64,000 nt of DNA, from positions 496,001 to 560,000 of the forward strand of contig NZ_QUMT01000003.1 of NCBI RefSeq assembly GCF_003387155.1, in the 5' to 3' direction. The stretch comes from Roseateles depolymerans. GTDB taxonomy: Bacteria; Pseudomonadota; Gammaproteobacteria; Burkholderiales; Burkholderiaceae_C. Under the pieces are notes generated by a model. The model was not told the origin of the DNA, made no database searches, and saw nothing but the letters and a program-made list of their open reading frames with translations. The position numbers were made by a program, and so were the translations under genes. Shown in pieces: positions 27,691 to 37,763 of the stretch. Positions within the stretch are counted from its first letter, which is position 1, and every line of letters begins with the position of its first letter.

Positions 27691-30207
27691 ATGAACAAGA
27701 CCCTGATCGTGGCCGCCCTGGCCACGGCATATCCGCTCGCGCCGGTTTCCTGCGCCTGGGCGCAAACCGCCACCGCCTCTGCATCCGCGACCGCCGCGTC
27801 GGCGCCAACCGCCGCTGCTTCCACCGCTGCATCCGCAGCGTCCTCTCAGGCCGGCACCCCGGTCCCACCCCTCCCAGCCTCTGCCCCCAAGGAAGCGACG
27901 CTTCGTGGCCGTTCTGGACCTGCGTCGCCGACATCCAAGGACGCCGACCAAGCCGCAGACACCCCGGTCAAGACGCTGGGCATGGTGACCGTCCGAGGCA
28001 GCCGTCCCAGCTCCCTGCCCACCAATATTCCGACCACCCTGGAAAGCGTGACGGCGCAGGACATCGAGCGCACGATCAACGCCACCGACAGCGAGGATGC
28101 GCTCAAGTACTTCCCCAGCCTGCTGGTGCGCAAGCGCTACATCGGCGACTACAACCACGCCATCCTGTCCAGCCGCGCATCCGGCACCGGCAACAGCGCC
28201 CGATCCGCGGTGTATGCGGACGGCATCCTGCTGTCCAACTACCTCGGCAACGGCGTGGGCGGACTGTCCTTCCCGCCCCGCTGGGGCCTGGTGACCCCGG
28301 AAGAAATCGAACGGGTGGACGTGATGTACGGACCGTTCTCCGCCGCGTACGCCGGCAACTCGGTGGGCGCGGTGGTGGACTTCATCACCCGCATGCCGAC
28401 GAAGTTCGAAGCCCATGCCAAGGCCAGTTATGTCCTGCAGCCGATGCGGCTCTACGGCACGGACGAGAACGAGCATGCCTGGCAGACCAGTGCGTCCGTT
28501 GGCAGCCGCTCGGGCGACCTGTCCTGGTGGATCAATGTCCATCACACCGACAGCCTGGGCCAACCCCTGACCTTTGCCACCCGACTCAAAAGCGCCGGTA
28601 CGCCGGGCACCGCCGGCACGCCCGTGACCGGTGCCGTGCCCGGCGCCAACACGGCCAACCAGCCGTGGCTGGTGCTCGGGTCCGGCACCCAATACACCAC
28701 GCGCCAGGACCACTTGAAGATCAAGCTGGCGTACGAGCTCACGCCCACCGTGCGGGCCAGCTACCTGCTGGGGGTCTGGCAAAACGATTCCGACGGCAAT
28801 GCCAGGAGCTATCTGAAGGACGCGACCGGCGCGCCGGTCTACAGCGGCCCCATCCGCATCGAAGGTCTGCAGTACACCGGCAGCCAGGCACTGACGGGCG
28901 GCGACTTCGCCGTCACGCGCGAAGACCTGATGCATGTGATGCAGGGCGTCTCCGTACTCAGCCATGGCGGTGGTGAATGGGACTGGGGCGTCTCCGCCAG
29001 CCAGTACGACTACCGGCGCGACCGCAAGCGCCAGAATGCCGCCAGCAACCCGCAGCCGGCCGCACTGGCCGGCGGGCCCGGCACCCTGGCGGACGGCAGC
29101 GGCACCGGCTGGACCACGCTGAGCGCGCGGGGCATCTGGCGTCCCTCCGCGCAGCACACGGTGGAGGTCGGCGTTCAGCAGGACCGCTACCAGCTGCGCT
29201 ACCGCACCTTGAGCATCGCCGGCAACTTCCTGACCGACGAGGCCGGCACCCTGGCCAGCAGTGTGCAAGGCCGCACGCGTTTGCAAAGCGTGTATGCGCA
29301 GGATGCGTGGGACCTGGCCGATCGCTGGCGGGCGGTGCTGGGCCTGCGGGCGGAGCATTGGACAGCTTCCGACGGACGGACCGATTTTTCCGGGACGTCC
29401 TCGCAAAGCTATGCATCGCGGCGTGTGAACGACCTGTCACCCAAGGCAGCGCTGTCCTGGCAGTGGCTGCCGCAGACGGTGCTGAAGGCATCGGTGGGAC
29501 GCGCAGTCCGCATGCCCACGGTCTCGGAGCTGTACGGGGCCACCTCCACCACCAACTCGCAGTACATCAACGATCCGAACCTGCGTCCGGAAAAGTCCTG
29601 GACCGGCGAGCTGAGTGCCGAGACCACGGTGGGGGCCTGGTCGTCTCGCCTGACCTTCTTTGCTGAAGACACGCGCGATTCGCTCTATTCCCAGACCACC
29701 TTCGACGTTACGGCCAACAAGAACATCAGCCGGGTGCAGAACGTCGATCACATCGCCACCAAGGGCCTGGAAGCCACGGTGTCCGCCAATGACTGGGGAC
29801 TCCAGGGCCTCGATCTCTCGGGCAGCGTGACCTATGCCGACTCCCGCATCAAGCGCAACCAGGGCTTCGTGACCACGCCCGGCGACACCGTCGGCAAATG
29901 GCAGCCCAACATCCCGCGCTGGCGCGCGACGGCCGTGGCCAGCTACCGTTTTGATGCGCACTGGACGGCCACCCTGGCCGGTCGCTACAGCGGACGCCAG
30001 TACCGCACGCTCAACAATGCGGACGTCAACGGCTTCACCTACCAGGGCGTGAGCAAATACGCGACGCTCGACGCGCGGGTGCTCTACCGCTTCAACAAGC
30101 AGTGGAGTGCAGCCGTGGGCGTGGACAACCTGAACAACTACCAGTTCTGGAACTTCCACAACTATCCGCAGCGGAGCTACACGGCGGAGCTGAGGTTCGA
30201 CCTGTAA
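27691..30207 (+). CDS. TonB-dependent outer-membrane receptor
   Basis: An 838-residue receptor. A signal peptide (about 1-24) is followed by a 70-residue Ala/Thr/Ser/Pro-rich linker. The plug starts near MVTVRGSRP, with AVYADGILLSN and IERVDVMYGPFSAAYAGNSVGAVVDF. A 22-strand-type barrel follows, ending YTAELRFDL. There is no N-terminal signalling domain. The DUF2946 neighbour suggests a metal such as copper as substrate, but nothing in the receptor sequence proves it. The 52 nt before the convergent cyclase gene show no clear terminator. Confidence 0.92.
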   Translation: MNKTLIVAALATAYPLAPVSCAWAQTATASASATAASAPTAAASTAASAASSQAGTPVPPLPASAPKEATLRGRSGPASPTSKDADQAADTPVKTLGMVTVRGSRPSSLPTNIPTTLESVTAQDIERTINATDSEDALKYFPSLLVRKRYIGDYNHAILSSRASGTGNSARSAVYADGILLSNYLGNGVGGLSFPPRWGLVTPEEIERVDVMYGPFSAAYAGNSVGAVVDFITRMPTKFEAHAKASYVLQPMRLYGTDENEHAWQTSASVGSRSGDLSWWINVHHTDSLGQPLTFATRLKSAGTPGTAGTPVTGAVPGANTANQPWLVLGSGTQYTTRQDHLKIKLAYELTPTVRASYLLGVWQNDSDGNARSYLKDATGAPVYSGPIRIEGLQYTGSQALTGGDFAVTREDLMHVMQGVSVLSHGGGEWDWGVSASQYDYRRDRKRQNAASNPQPAALAGGPGTLADGSGTGWTTLSARGIWRPSAQHTVEVGVQQDRYQLRYRTLSIAGNFLTDEAGTLASSVQGRTRLQSVYAQDAWDLADRWRAVLGLRAEHWTASDGRTDFSGTSSQSYASRRVNDLSPKAALSWQWLPQTVLKASVGRAVRMPTVSELYGATSTTNSQYINDPNLRPEKSWTGELSAETTVGAWSSRLTFFAEDTRDSLYSQTTFDVTANKNISRVQNVDHIATKGLEATVSANDWGLQGLDLSGSVTYADSRIKRNQGFVTTPGDTVGKWQPNIPRWRATAVASYRFDAHWTATLAGRYSGRQYRTLNNADVNGFTYQGVSKYATLDARVLYRFNKQWSAAVGVDNLNNYQFWNFHNYPQRSYTAELRFDL

Positions 30208-30259
30208 GCGGCGGGCTGGTGCGGTCCGGCGTCAGGCGCCTGGATCGCACCGCCCTCGC

Positions 30260-32389
30260 TCACTTCATCGACAGCTCGATGGCATCGTCGCGGCAGCCCG
30301 CTCGCAGACGATCCCGGTGAAAGGCCACCAGGCCATCCTGCGGGCGTTGCGCCGCCAACGATTCAAAGGCCGGCAAGGCCTCGTCGCGGCCGTCCCGCAT
30401 CAACGCAAACGCCTGCTCGTAGTCTGCATCGACCTGAGCGGCGTCCGGGCCCATGCCCAGGCCTTCGTACGCCATCAGGAAGGACGTGCGCCCCGCCAGC
30501 CGCAGCCGGCCAATCGGACGCGCCACGGCCCCGGGGCAGGCCTGCAAGGTCTCCTCGGACACGCACAGGGACGTCCCCAGGAACTTGTTGGCGCCCTCCA
30601 GCCGGGCAGCGGTATTCACCGGGTCGCCCAGCGCGCGATAGTCAAACAGCGTGTCCCCGCCGAAGTTGCCCACCGTGACTTCGCCGCTGTGAACGCCGAT
30701 GCGGGTCTCGCAGAAGGCAATGCCCTGCCGCTGCAGCGCATCGACGTAGCCACGGGCGAAGGCCTGCATCTCCAGCGCACATCGCAGCGCCCGGGCTTCG
30801 TGGTCCGCCTGCGGGACCGGCGCGGAGAACATGATGGCCACCGCATCCCCGACGATGCGGTCCAGCGTCCCGTCATGCCGGAAGGCAATCGCCACCATGC
30901 CGTTCAGATAGTCGTTGAGCACGGTCACGGCCACCGCGGGATCCATGGCTTCCATGCGCGCGGTGAATCCCTGCAGATCGGTGAACACGAAGCTGCAACG
31001 CTGTCGCCGCCCCCCCAGCTCCAGCGCCTGCGGATGGGCCAGCAAATAGCGGATCAGGTTGGGCGAGACGTACCGCGAGAAGGTCGCCTGCATCCAGCGC
31101 TGGCGGCGCTCCGCCCAGCGGTGGCGCAGCAGCGTGGTGGGCGCGAAGACCAGAGTCATGACCAGCCAGGGCGGGACGGGATCCAGCAGCAGCCGTTGGT
31201 AGCGGAAGCAGACCCAGGCCGTCAGTGCGATGGCACCGACCAGCCCCAGCAGCACCAGGCTCGACCGGCCCGGCCGGGCCTTCATCGCCACGACTCCCAC
31301 CACCAGCCCGCCGAGCAACGCCACCAGCCACTCCGCCGCCGGTGCCCATCCCGGGCGAGACAGCTGCTGACCGGACACGATCTGCTCCAGGGCCTGCGCA
31401 TGCACCTCCACCCCGGGGATCACGCCGCCCAGCGGACTGAAGCGCAGGTCCATCAATCCTTGCGCCGAGGTGCCCACCAGCACGATCTGGTCGCGTAGCG
31501 CGCCTGCGGCCACCCGGCCCTCAAGCAGTTGCCATGCGGGGATGCTGCGTCCCGCTTGGGCGCGGCCATAGTGCACCCACAACGCGCCGGACGAGTCGGT
31601 GTCCAGCACCCGCGTGCCCACCTGCAGGTCGATCACGCCCCCGCCTGCTTCAGCCGCATGGATGCGATAGTGGCCCTGCCCCGCGGCGACGCGCAGCGCC
31701 TCGGCTGCGAGCGAGGGCACCGGGCGCCCTTGCAGGTTGAACAGCAGTGGCACACGGCGCACGATGCCGTCCACATCCGGCAGGAAGGTCATCGCGCCCT
31801 GCCCGCTGGCGGCGGCCTGCAGGTCGGGCAGGTTGCTGACGCTGCGGGAGAACGCCGGCAGCGAGGGCATGGCGTCTCCGCCCATCAACACGAAGCCGGC
31901 TTTGGACTGCAGCGCCTCATTCGCCTGATGCGCCTGATGAGCCTGCGTCTCAAGGCCCGCCTGCGCTGCAGACCCCGTCAGCGCCAGACCCAGCACCACC
32001 CGTCCACGTCGCACTTCCTCGGCCAGCATCCGGTCCGGGTCTTCCACATCACCGCCGCCGGCCCGCGCCTGCGACGAGCGCTCCGCTTCCGGGAACATGA
32101 TGTCCAGGGAGACCGAGGCCGGCTGCTGCGCACGCAGCGCTTCCAGCAGCCGCGCCACCTGCGCGCGTGACCAGGGCCATTGACCCACGCGGCGCAGACT
32201 CTCCTCGTCGATATCGACAATGCGGACCGCGGGCGCCTCATAGGGCCGCGGAAACCAGCGCTGGAACTGGTCGAACACCGCATTGCGCGCGGTCCGAAGC
32301 GGCACCGGGCTGGCGATCACCAGCGCCAGGCCCAGTAACAAGGCGCCAAGCGGGACCCACCAGGCCCAGCGCGTCAGGCGCCCGTTCAT
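30260..32389 (-). CDS. CHASE2-domain adenylate/guanylate cyclase
   Basis: A 709-residue sensor cyclase. It has one N-terminal membrane helix, an extracytoplasmic CHASE2 domain (about 35-385, with IVDIDEESLRRVGQWPW), three membrane helices (about 390-460), and a class III cyclase domain (about 485-660). FVFTDLQGFTARM and RIVGDAVAIMFS carry the metal-binding aspartates. An extra upstream open stretch lies inside the previous gene; the ATG at 32389 is 1 nt after that gene's stop. It is the last gene of the FecR/HD-GYP operon. Whether it makes cAMP or cGMP is not readable with certainty. Confidence 0.9.
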   Translation of the reverse strand: MNGRLTRWAWWVPLGALLLGLALVIASPVPLRTARNAVFDQFQRWFPRPYEAPAVRIVDIDEESLRRVGQWPWSRAQVARLLEALRAQQPASVSLDIMFPEAERSSQARAGGGDVEDPDRMLAEEVRRGRVVLGLALTGSAAQAGLETQAHQAHQANEALQSKAGFVLMGGDAMPSLPAFSRSVSNLPDLQAAASGQGAMTFLPDVDGIVRRVPLLFNLQGRPVPSLAAEALRVAAGQGHYRIHAAEAGGGVIDLQVGTRVLDTDSSGALWVHYGRAQAGRSIPAWQLLEGRVAAGALRDQIVLVGTSAQGLMDLRFSPLGGVIPGVEVHAQALEQIVSGQQLSRPGWAPAAEWLVALLGGLVVGVVAMKARPGRSSLVLLGLVGAIALTAWVCFRYQRLLLDPVPPWLVMTLVFAPTTLLRHRWAERRQRWMQATFSRYVSPNLIRYLLAHPQALELGGRRQRCSFVFTDLQGFTARMEAMDPAVAVTVLNDYLNGMVAIAFRHDGTLDRIVGDAVAIMFSAPVPQADHEARALRCALEMQAFARGYVDALQRQGIAFCETRIGVHSGEVTVGNFGGDTLFDYRALGDPVNTAARLEGANKFLGTSLCVSEETLQACPGAVARPIGRLRLAGRTSFLMAYEGLGMGPDAAQVDADYEQAFALMRDGRDEALPAFESLAAQRPQDGLVAFHRDRLRAGCRDDAIELSMK

Positions 32390-32390
32390 C

Positions 32391-34154
32391 TCAGGCCTGA
32401 GCGCCGTTGGCGTAGAACGGCGTGGCGTCCTGCACGTCGATCTGCGAGGGATGCAGATGCTTGCGCGCGAAGTCCAGGTAGACGCCCGAGGACAGGAACA
32501 GGTTGAAGATGTCCGGGTCCACATGCGGGCCGGCCATGCGCTGCAGCACGGCCAGCGCCTCCGACAGCTTCTTGGGCTTCTTGTACGGACGGTCCGATGC
32601 CGTCAGCGCCTCGAAGATATCGGCCACCGCCATGATGCGGCTGGGCACCGAGAGGCGATCCGGGCCCAGCTGCCGTGGATAACCCTTGCCGTCCATCCGC
32701 TCGTGATGGGTGCCGGCGTACTCCGGCACACGTCGCAAATGCTTGGGGAAGGGCATCTGCTCCAGCATGGTCACCGTGTGCACCATGTGCTCGTTGATCT
32801 TGTAGCGCTCCTCCGGCGTCAGCGTGCCGCTGCGCACGCCCAGGTTGTGCAGCTCACCGCGGTTGTAGAGGTGCTCGGGCACCTTCATCTTGAAACCGTA
32901 GGCCGGATCGGGCCGGTCCTCCGGCGGCCGCGGCACCAGGTCGCGGGGACGGTCGGACAGCAAAGGCTCGCTGCACGGCAGCGACGCGGCGGGCTCGTGG
33001 GCCCGGCTGGCCAGCTCCGCGGCGGACAGGCCCAGCCGGTCGTCGAAGTGGCGCATCCAGCGCTGCTCGCCGATGCGGTGCAGCCGCTCGACCGCCTCGT
33101 CATCCATGGTCTCGGTGCCGACATTGGATTTCGCGACAAAGGCAAAGTCCTCATCCAGCCGGGCGAGCGCCGCATCATGAGCGGCCTGGGCCGCATCGTC
33201 CCAGTGGCCCGCCAGGCGCTGCTGCAAGGCCTGGATCTCCAGGTCCCGGCGCATCACCTCGAAGCGCATCCGCACCTCGTGGATGCGGTTGTGGATGGTC
33301 TCGAGCTTGGTCGCCTTGTCGATCACATACTCCGGCGTCGTGACCTTGCCGCAGTCGTGCAGCCAGGCGCCGATGCGGAACTCCTCCCACTCCTCTTCCG
33401 ACCGGAACGCAAAATGCTTGAGCGGTCCTTCGGAGCTGTCGCTGGCGGCGCGGGCCAGCATCATCGCCAGCTCCGGCACCCGTTCGCAGTGGCGGCCGGT
33501 GTAGGGGCTCTTGGCGTCGATGGCATTGGCCAGCACGCGGATCAGGCTGCCCATCAGCTCTTTCTGCGATTCCACCAGCGCCAGGTTGTCCAGAGCGACG
33601 GCGGCTTGTGCGGCCATGGCCTCCACCAGCCCCACCGTCTCCGGGTCGAAGGGCACGATGGCGCCAGTGGTCGGATCGAGCGCATTCATGAACTGCAGCA
33701 CGCCGATGGGCGCACCGCCTCGCGGCGCGATCGGCACCGTCAGCATCGACACGGTGCGGTAGCCGGTGGCCACATCGAAGGCACGGGTACCCGTCAGGTC
33801 GAAGCGCGACTTGGCGTACACATCGTCGATCAGCACCGAGCGGTTGTGCAGCACGGTGTAGACCGACACGAAGTTCTCGTTCGGGCGACCCGTGTGCTCG
33901 TTGTAGAGCGGGATCTGCTGCGACGGCAAGGGGTCGCTGCGGGTGCGGAGTTCAAAGCGCAGCGTCTGCTGGTCCGTCACCATGTACATGGTCGCACCGT
34001 CGCAATGCAGCAGCCGGCGGCCTTCACCGAGCAGTTGCTGCAGCAAGGCGGGCCGGTCCCGGCTCATGGACATCATGATGCAGGTCTCGATCAGGCCCTT
34101 GAGCCTGACCGCGTCCACGGAGCGGGGCGACGGGCGGAAGTCGGAAGAGCTCAT
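32391..34154 (-). CDS. GAF-HD-GYP cyclic di-GMP phosphodiesterase
   Basis: A 587-residue cytoplasmic protein. The GAF domain (about 30-195) is followed by an HD-GYP domain with LHDCGK (about 262) and HHERMDGKGYP (about 493), the signature of c-di-GMP phosphodiesterases. An unusually long insertion of roughly 150 residues separates the HD motif from the GYP half, as in a subset of the family. ATG 34154 is chosen over a TTG one codon earlier. It ends 1 nt before the cyclase start and begins 4 nt after the FecR stop. Confidence 0.9.
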   Translation of the reverse strand: MSSSDFRPSPRSVDAVRLKGLIETCIMMSMSRDRPALLQQLLGEGRRLLHCDGATMYMVTDQQTLRFELRTRSDPLPSQQIPLYNEHTGRPNENFVSVYTVLHNRSVLIDDVYAKSRFDLTGTRAFDVATGYRTVSMLTVPIAPRGGAPIGVLQFMNALDPTTGAIVPFDPETVGLVEAMAAQAAVALDNLALVESQKELMGSLIRVLANAIDAKSPYTGRHCERVPELAMMLARAASDSSEGPLKHFAFRSEEEWEEFRIGAWLHDCGKVTTPEYVIDKATKLETIHNRIHEVRMRFEVMRRDLEIQALQQRLAGHWDDAAQAAHDAALARLDEDFAFVAKSNVGTETMDDEAVERLHRIGEQRWMRHFDDRLGLSAAELASRAHEPAASLPCSEPLLSDRPRDLVPRPPEDRPDPAYGFKMKVPEHLYNRGELHNLGVRSGTLTPEERYKINEHMVHTVTMLEQMPFPKHLRRVPEYAGTHHERMDGKGYPRQLGPDRLSVPSRIMAVADIFEALTASDRPYKKPKKLSEALAVLQRMAGPHVDPDIFNLFLSSGVYLDFARKHLHPSQIDVQDATPFYANGAQA

Positions 34155-34158
34155 CAAT

Positions 34159-36174
34159 TCAGCGCTTGAAGACGATCACGCCGGACACATTGCCGATCCG
34201 GGTGTCGAAGCCATAGAGAACGCCGGCCTGCGTGCCCGAGGCCCCCGCCAGTTGCCCCATCACCGACACGTTGTTGCCCAGGCTGCCGGTACAGCCGCCG
34301 ACGCAGCCGCTGCCGGTGCTGGAGATCAGCGACACGCCGGAGAAGCCCGAGGCCGAGGTCTGCGTGGCCACGCCGACCAGCGAGAAGGTCTGCCCCGCGA
34401 CCGGCACGGTGAGTGAATAGCTGGCATTGCCGCCCAGCTGCAGTTGCAGGGAAGCGGTGAAGGAGCCGGTCGCGCCGTTGACGGCGCCAACGGCCACCAG
34501 CTTGCCGTCGGACTGCACGGTGGGCGCGGTGGAGGCGAATGAGCGGAAGGTGCCCGAGACCGGGCCCGTGGGGGTCTCGGCCAGCGCGAAGTAATGCAGC
34601 GTGGTGATCTTGCCGTTGCCAACGCCCTTGCCGTTGGAGGTGCCTTTGACCTTGCTGTCGCCATCCGTCCAGCGGCCCCAGCCGATGACGCCGTTCGAGG
34701 CCGCATCGACAGGCTTGCCTTTCTCCAGCATCGCCTTGCCGGTCGAGGGATTGTCGAGATCGGTCATGCCCTGTTGAGGGTTGAAGGTGGCAATGCCTTC
34801 AGTCACGCCGGAGGCGGCTTCACCGTCCTTGTTGCTCCAGACCAGGCCCACCGTCAGCTTGCCGCTGGGGAGCGCGACGGTCGGGCCCGGGCCGGGCAGA
34901 GGTCCGGGTCCGGGTGCTGGCGTGGGAGGCTTGGGCGCTGGGGGCGGGGATGGCAGAGGCGATGGGGAAGGCGCGGGCGAAGCACCGGGCGCAGGCGCCG
35001 GCGTGGGCGATGGTGACGGTGCGGGAGACGCGCCAGGGGCCGGTGCAGGCGCTGCCCCGGAGCCTGGGGCCGGCGCTGGCGTCGGGGACGGCACGGGAGC
35101 GGGCCCCGTCGACGGCGGCACCCCAGGGGGACTCACCACCACGATCGGTGCTGTCTTTCCGCTGCTGGCGGGGGCGGGCGCAGTGGCGACCGTGGTCGAG
35201 CCGGGAAGGCTTGGCAGGGTGTCCGCGTCGGACGGCGCGGCCGGGGCCGGCGCGGGGGCGGACGTGGGAGGCGGTGCAAGCGCCGCGACCAGATACTGGG
35301 CCACCTGCTCCCCCGATGAGGGCTTTGTGGGCGTGGCGGGCACATCCGCGGCAACCACTGCGGCAACCACCGGTGCGTCTGTGGACGCTGTACTGGGCGC
35401 AGCCACCGTCGGAGCCGGGTTGGCTGCTTCGTTGCCCAATTCGCCGGTGGGTCTGCCGGCGGATTCGCCGGTGGATTCGCGAGACGCCTCCTCGGCCTTG
35501 TCTGCCACGGCCACTGTCTTGGCATTGGCCGGTTGCAGCATCACCAGCGGCCGGGCCGCCACCGCCGGTTTCACCGCACGGCTGGGCGTCTGAGCGCCAA
35601 ACCCCTTGGGCACATCGACACAGCCGCCGTCATTGCAGACGGCCACCCGGCCGCCGATGACGCCCACATCCAGCTCGCCCGCCGCGCCAATGGCCGCGGT
35701 GTATTCAGTGCCTCGAATGCCGATCGTGCCGGACGGCGTGTCGAGCCGGTAGTCCTCGGCGCGCGGATGGCCGATGCTGCCGCTGATCGTGCGCAGCGCG
35801 CCGCGCACCAGGCTCATGAAGCCGCGCTCCTCGCCACCCGGCGTAGGCGCCACGCGGTAGTCGTCCAGCCGCAGCGTGGTCTGCTCGCTCAGCGACATCA
35901 TCGCGCCATCGACCATGCGCAACTGAACGCGCCCCCGTCCGGTCTGCACCGTTTCGCCCGATTCGATCTGCGCGCCTTGGGCCACCTCGCGCACCTGGCC
36001 CTGGGCCGACACCACCCGCACGTCGCCGCTGGCAAACAGCACCGTGGCGGACGGCGCCGCCCAGCTCAAGCCCGACACCACGCACAGCGCGGCCATGGCC
36101 ACCAGGCGGCGCAGGGCCGGCATCGTCGTCGCAGGGGCGCCATCGTGTGCAGCGCGCGGGAGTTGACGGGTCAT
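34159..36174 (-). CDS. FecR-domain protein with proline-rich linker
   Basis: A 671-residue exported protein. A signal peptide (about 20-40) is followed by a FecR domain (about 45-165, GDVRVVSAQGQVREV and SGTIGIRGTEY). A Pro/Ala/Gly-rich linker spans about residues 290-450, and a beta-rich C-terminal domain (about 455-670) ends GNVSGVIVFKR. FecR domains of this stand-alone type probably sense the envelope. ATG at 36174 overlaps the OMP stop by 4 nt. The linker is low-complexity DNA with PAPSP-like repeats. Confidence 0.86.
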   Translation of the reverse strand: MTRQLPRAAHDGAPATTMPALRRLVAMAALCVVSGLSWAAPSATVLFASGDVRVVSAQGQVREVAQGAQIESGETVQTGRGRVQLRMVDGAMMSLSEQTTLRLDDYRVAPTPGGEERGFMSLVRGALRTISGSIGHPRAEDYRLDTPSGTIGIRGTEYTAAIGAAGELDVGVIGGRVAVCNDGGCVDVPKGFGAQTPSRAVKPAVAARPLVMLQPANAKTVAVADKAEEASRESTGESAGRPTGELGNEAANPAPTVAAPSTASTDAPVVAAVVAADVPATPTKPSSGEQVAQYLVAALAPPPTSAPAPAPAAPSDADTLPSLPGSTTVATAPAPASSGKTAPIVVVSPPGVPPSTGPAPVPSPTPAPAPGSGAAPAPAPGASPAPSPSPTPAPAPGASPAPSPSPLPSPPPAPKPPTPAPGPGPLPGPGPTVALPSGKLTVGLVWSNKDGEAASGVTEGIATFNPQQGMTDLDNPSTGKAMLEKGKPVDAASNGVIGWGRWTDGDSKVKGTSNGKGVGNGKITTLHYFALAETPTGPVSGTFRSFASTAPTVQSDGKLVAVGAVNGATGSFTASLQLQLGGNASYSLTVPVAGQTFSLVGVATQTSASGFSGVSLISSTGSGCVGGCTGSLGNNVSVMGQLAGASGTQAGVLYGFDTRIGNVSGVIVFKR

Positions 36175-37535
36175 GGGAAATTCCTGTGCAGGGTGACCTG
36201 GACGGTGTTGCGGACGTAGTCGTAGAGCACGACGTTGGAACCGGCGCGCGTGTAGCGCAGCTGGCCCGTCAGTTCCCAGCGAGGGCTGACGGCATGGCGC
36301 AGACCGACGGAGAGCTCCGTCAGCCGATCACGTCGGCTCGTGTTGAAGAAGGGTTCCTCGCCGCCGTAACGGCGGCCCTCGTACTGCGCTTCTCCCAGCA
36401 GCACCAGGTCGCCGCGCAGGCGACGCTCCAGCCCGAGACGCAGCCCCTGCCCCCGATGGCCAAAGGCGGCGAAGGCCGCATCGGTGCGCTCACGAACGAG
36501 ATAGAGACTGCCGTAAGCCAGCGTCACGCCCCGCTCGAAGCTGCGCGCCGCGCCAAGGCCGAGCACGGCCCGGTCGTTGTCGCGACCGATTTCACCGGGG
36601 AAGTTCTGACGCGACCATTGACCAAACACACTGCCCTGCAGCGTTTCATTGAATTGCGTCTGCCACTGGGCCGTGACGCCGCCGACATCGCGGTAGCGCT
36701 CGGACCCCACCCAGGCATTGCCGCCTTGCAGCGCCACCGTCTGACTGTGCGCGCCCGCGGTATGGCGCACACCGGCGGTGGTATCGACCAGCACGGTGTC
36801 GAGCGCGTGGACGTCACGGTTGACGGTCCGTCGCACATTGGCCGCCCCGATCAGACTCCAGGTGCGGGACAGCGGCCATTCCACCAGTCCGCCGCCCGCC
36901 GCCTGCCCCACCAGCGCACTCTGGCGGCGACTGTCTTCGGAGGTCTGGAACAGGATGCCGCCAAAGGCCGGGATGGCGAATTCGCCTTGATGGGTGGCGC
37001 TGTTGACGTTGCTGTCCCAGCCGGCGCCGACTTCCAGATAAGCGGACGCGCGTGCACCGCGCCGTGGCACGACCTGGTCCATGACGCCCAGCACGCGGTC
37101 GATGGCGGCGGCGGCCTCGGGCGGTGTGTCGCCGGCGCGGGCCTGGTCCAGTTGCTCGCGCGCCCGGCCGGACTCCCCCGCGGCGAGATAGGCCCGGCCC
37201 AGCTCCGCACGTGCGAGACGGTCGTCCGGACGACGCGCCACCACCCGCTCCAGCGCGAAGAGGGCGCGGGTCACATGGCCGGCGTCCAGCGCGGCAATGC
37301 CCAGCAGATAGTCGAAGCGGGGGTCACCCGCGCGCTGGGTCTCCGAAGGCGCCAGCAACGCATAGGCGGCAGCGGCCTCCTGACGCGACAGCAAGGCCGC
37401 AGCCTGGTCCAGCAAGGCATCCTGCGCCGTGGCGCTCAGGGCGCAGCACGTGAGCGAGACCGCCAGCACGATGCCCCCAACCCCCGACTGTCCGCAACGA
37501 GCGAATTTCCGGGTGGCAGTCTTCTCCAAACGCAT
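36171..37535 (-). CDS. TPR protein with C-terminal outer-membrane barrel (Slam/DUF560-like)
   Basis: A 454-residue exported protein. After the signal peptide (about 15-37) come TPR-like helices (about 40-150; VTRALFALERVVARRPDD). The last 290 residues are amphipathic beta strands ending VQVTLHRNF, an outer-membrane barrel. This TPR-plus-barrel plan matches surface lipoprotein assembly modifier-type proteins. ATG 37535 is supported by GAGGTGAC just upstream. It heads the four-gene signalling operon, so it may supply or sense a surface protein for the FecR partner. Confidence 0.78.
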   Translation of the reverse strand: MRLEKTATRKFARCGQSGVGGIVLAVSLTCCALSATAQDALLDQAAALLSRQEAAAAYALLAPSETQRAGDPRFDYLLGIAALDAGHVTRALFALERVVARRPDDRLARAELGRAYLAAGESGRAREQLDQARAGDTPPEAAAAIDRVLGVMDQVVPRRGARASAYLEVGAGWDSNVNSATHQGEFAIPAFGGILFQTSEDSRRQSALVGQAAGGGLVEWPLSRTWSLIGAANVRRTVNRDVHALDTVLVDTTAGVRHTAGAHSQTVALQGGNAWVGSERYRDVGGVTAQWQTQFNETLQGSVFGQWSRQNFPGEIGRDNDRAVLGLGAARSFERGVTLAYGSLYLVRERTDAAFAAFGHRGQGLRLGLERRLRGDLVLLGEAQYEGRRYGGEEPFFNTSRRDRLTELSVGLRHAVSPRWELTGQLRYTRAGSNVVLYDYVRNTVQVTLHRNFP

Positions 37536-37763
37536 GTCACCTCTTTTTGATGGTCGTGAATGCGCCGAAACGCATCCCAACCTCCCATCATCGGTGCCGG
37601 TTCGGTCAAATGAAACGTCTCGATACGAGTGTGCGTGACTTCCTGCTCGCGCACCGCCGTGGTGAATCCGGCCTCAATGGTCGAGTTCGACAGGCATTCC
37701 CTCGAAGCGTTCGATAACGCACGTTAAATCGCAGCCGTACAGCCAACGTCAATGCGCGGTGTG

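Noticed and set aside
27622-29406. 594-codon open frame on the minus strand
   Set aside because: It is the antisense shadow of the TonB receptor gene in GC-rich DNA. It lacks a Shine-Dalgarno and any family motif.
32283-34169. 628-codon open frame on the plus strand
   Set aside because: Antisense to the HD-GYP gene, whose motifs are all on the minus strand.
34900-35330. Repeat-rich DNA that could be mistaken for a tandem-repeat locus
   Set aside because: It encodes the proline/alanine-rich linker of the FecR protein; repeats are imperfect and in frame.
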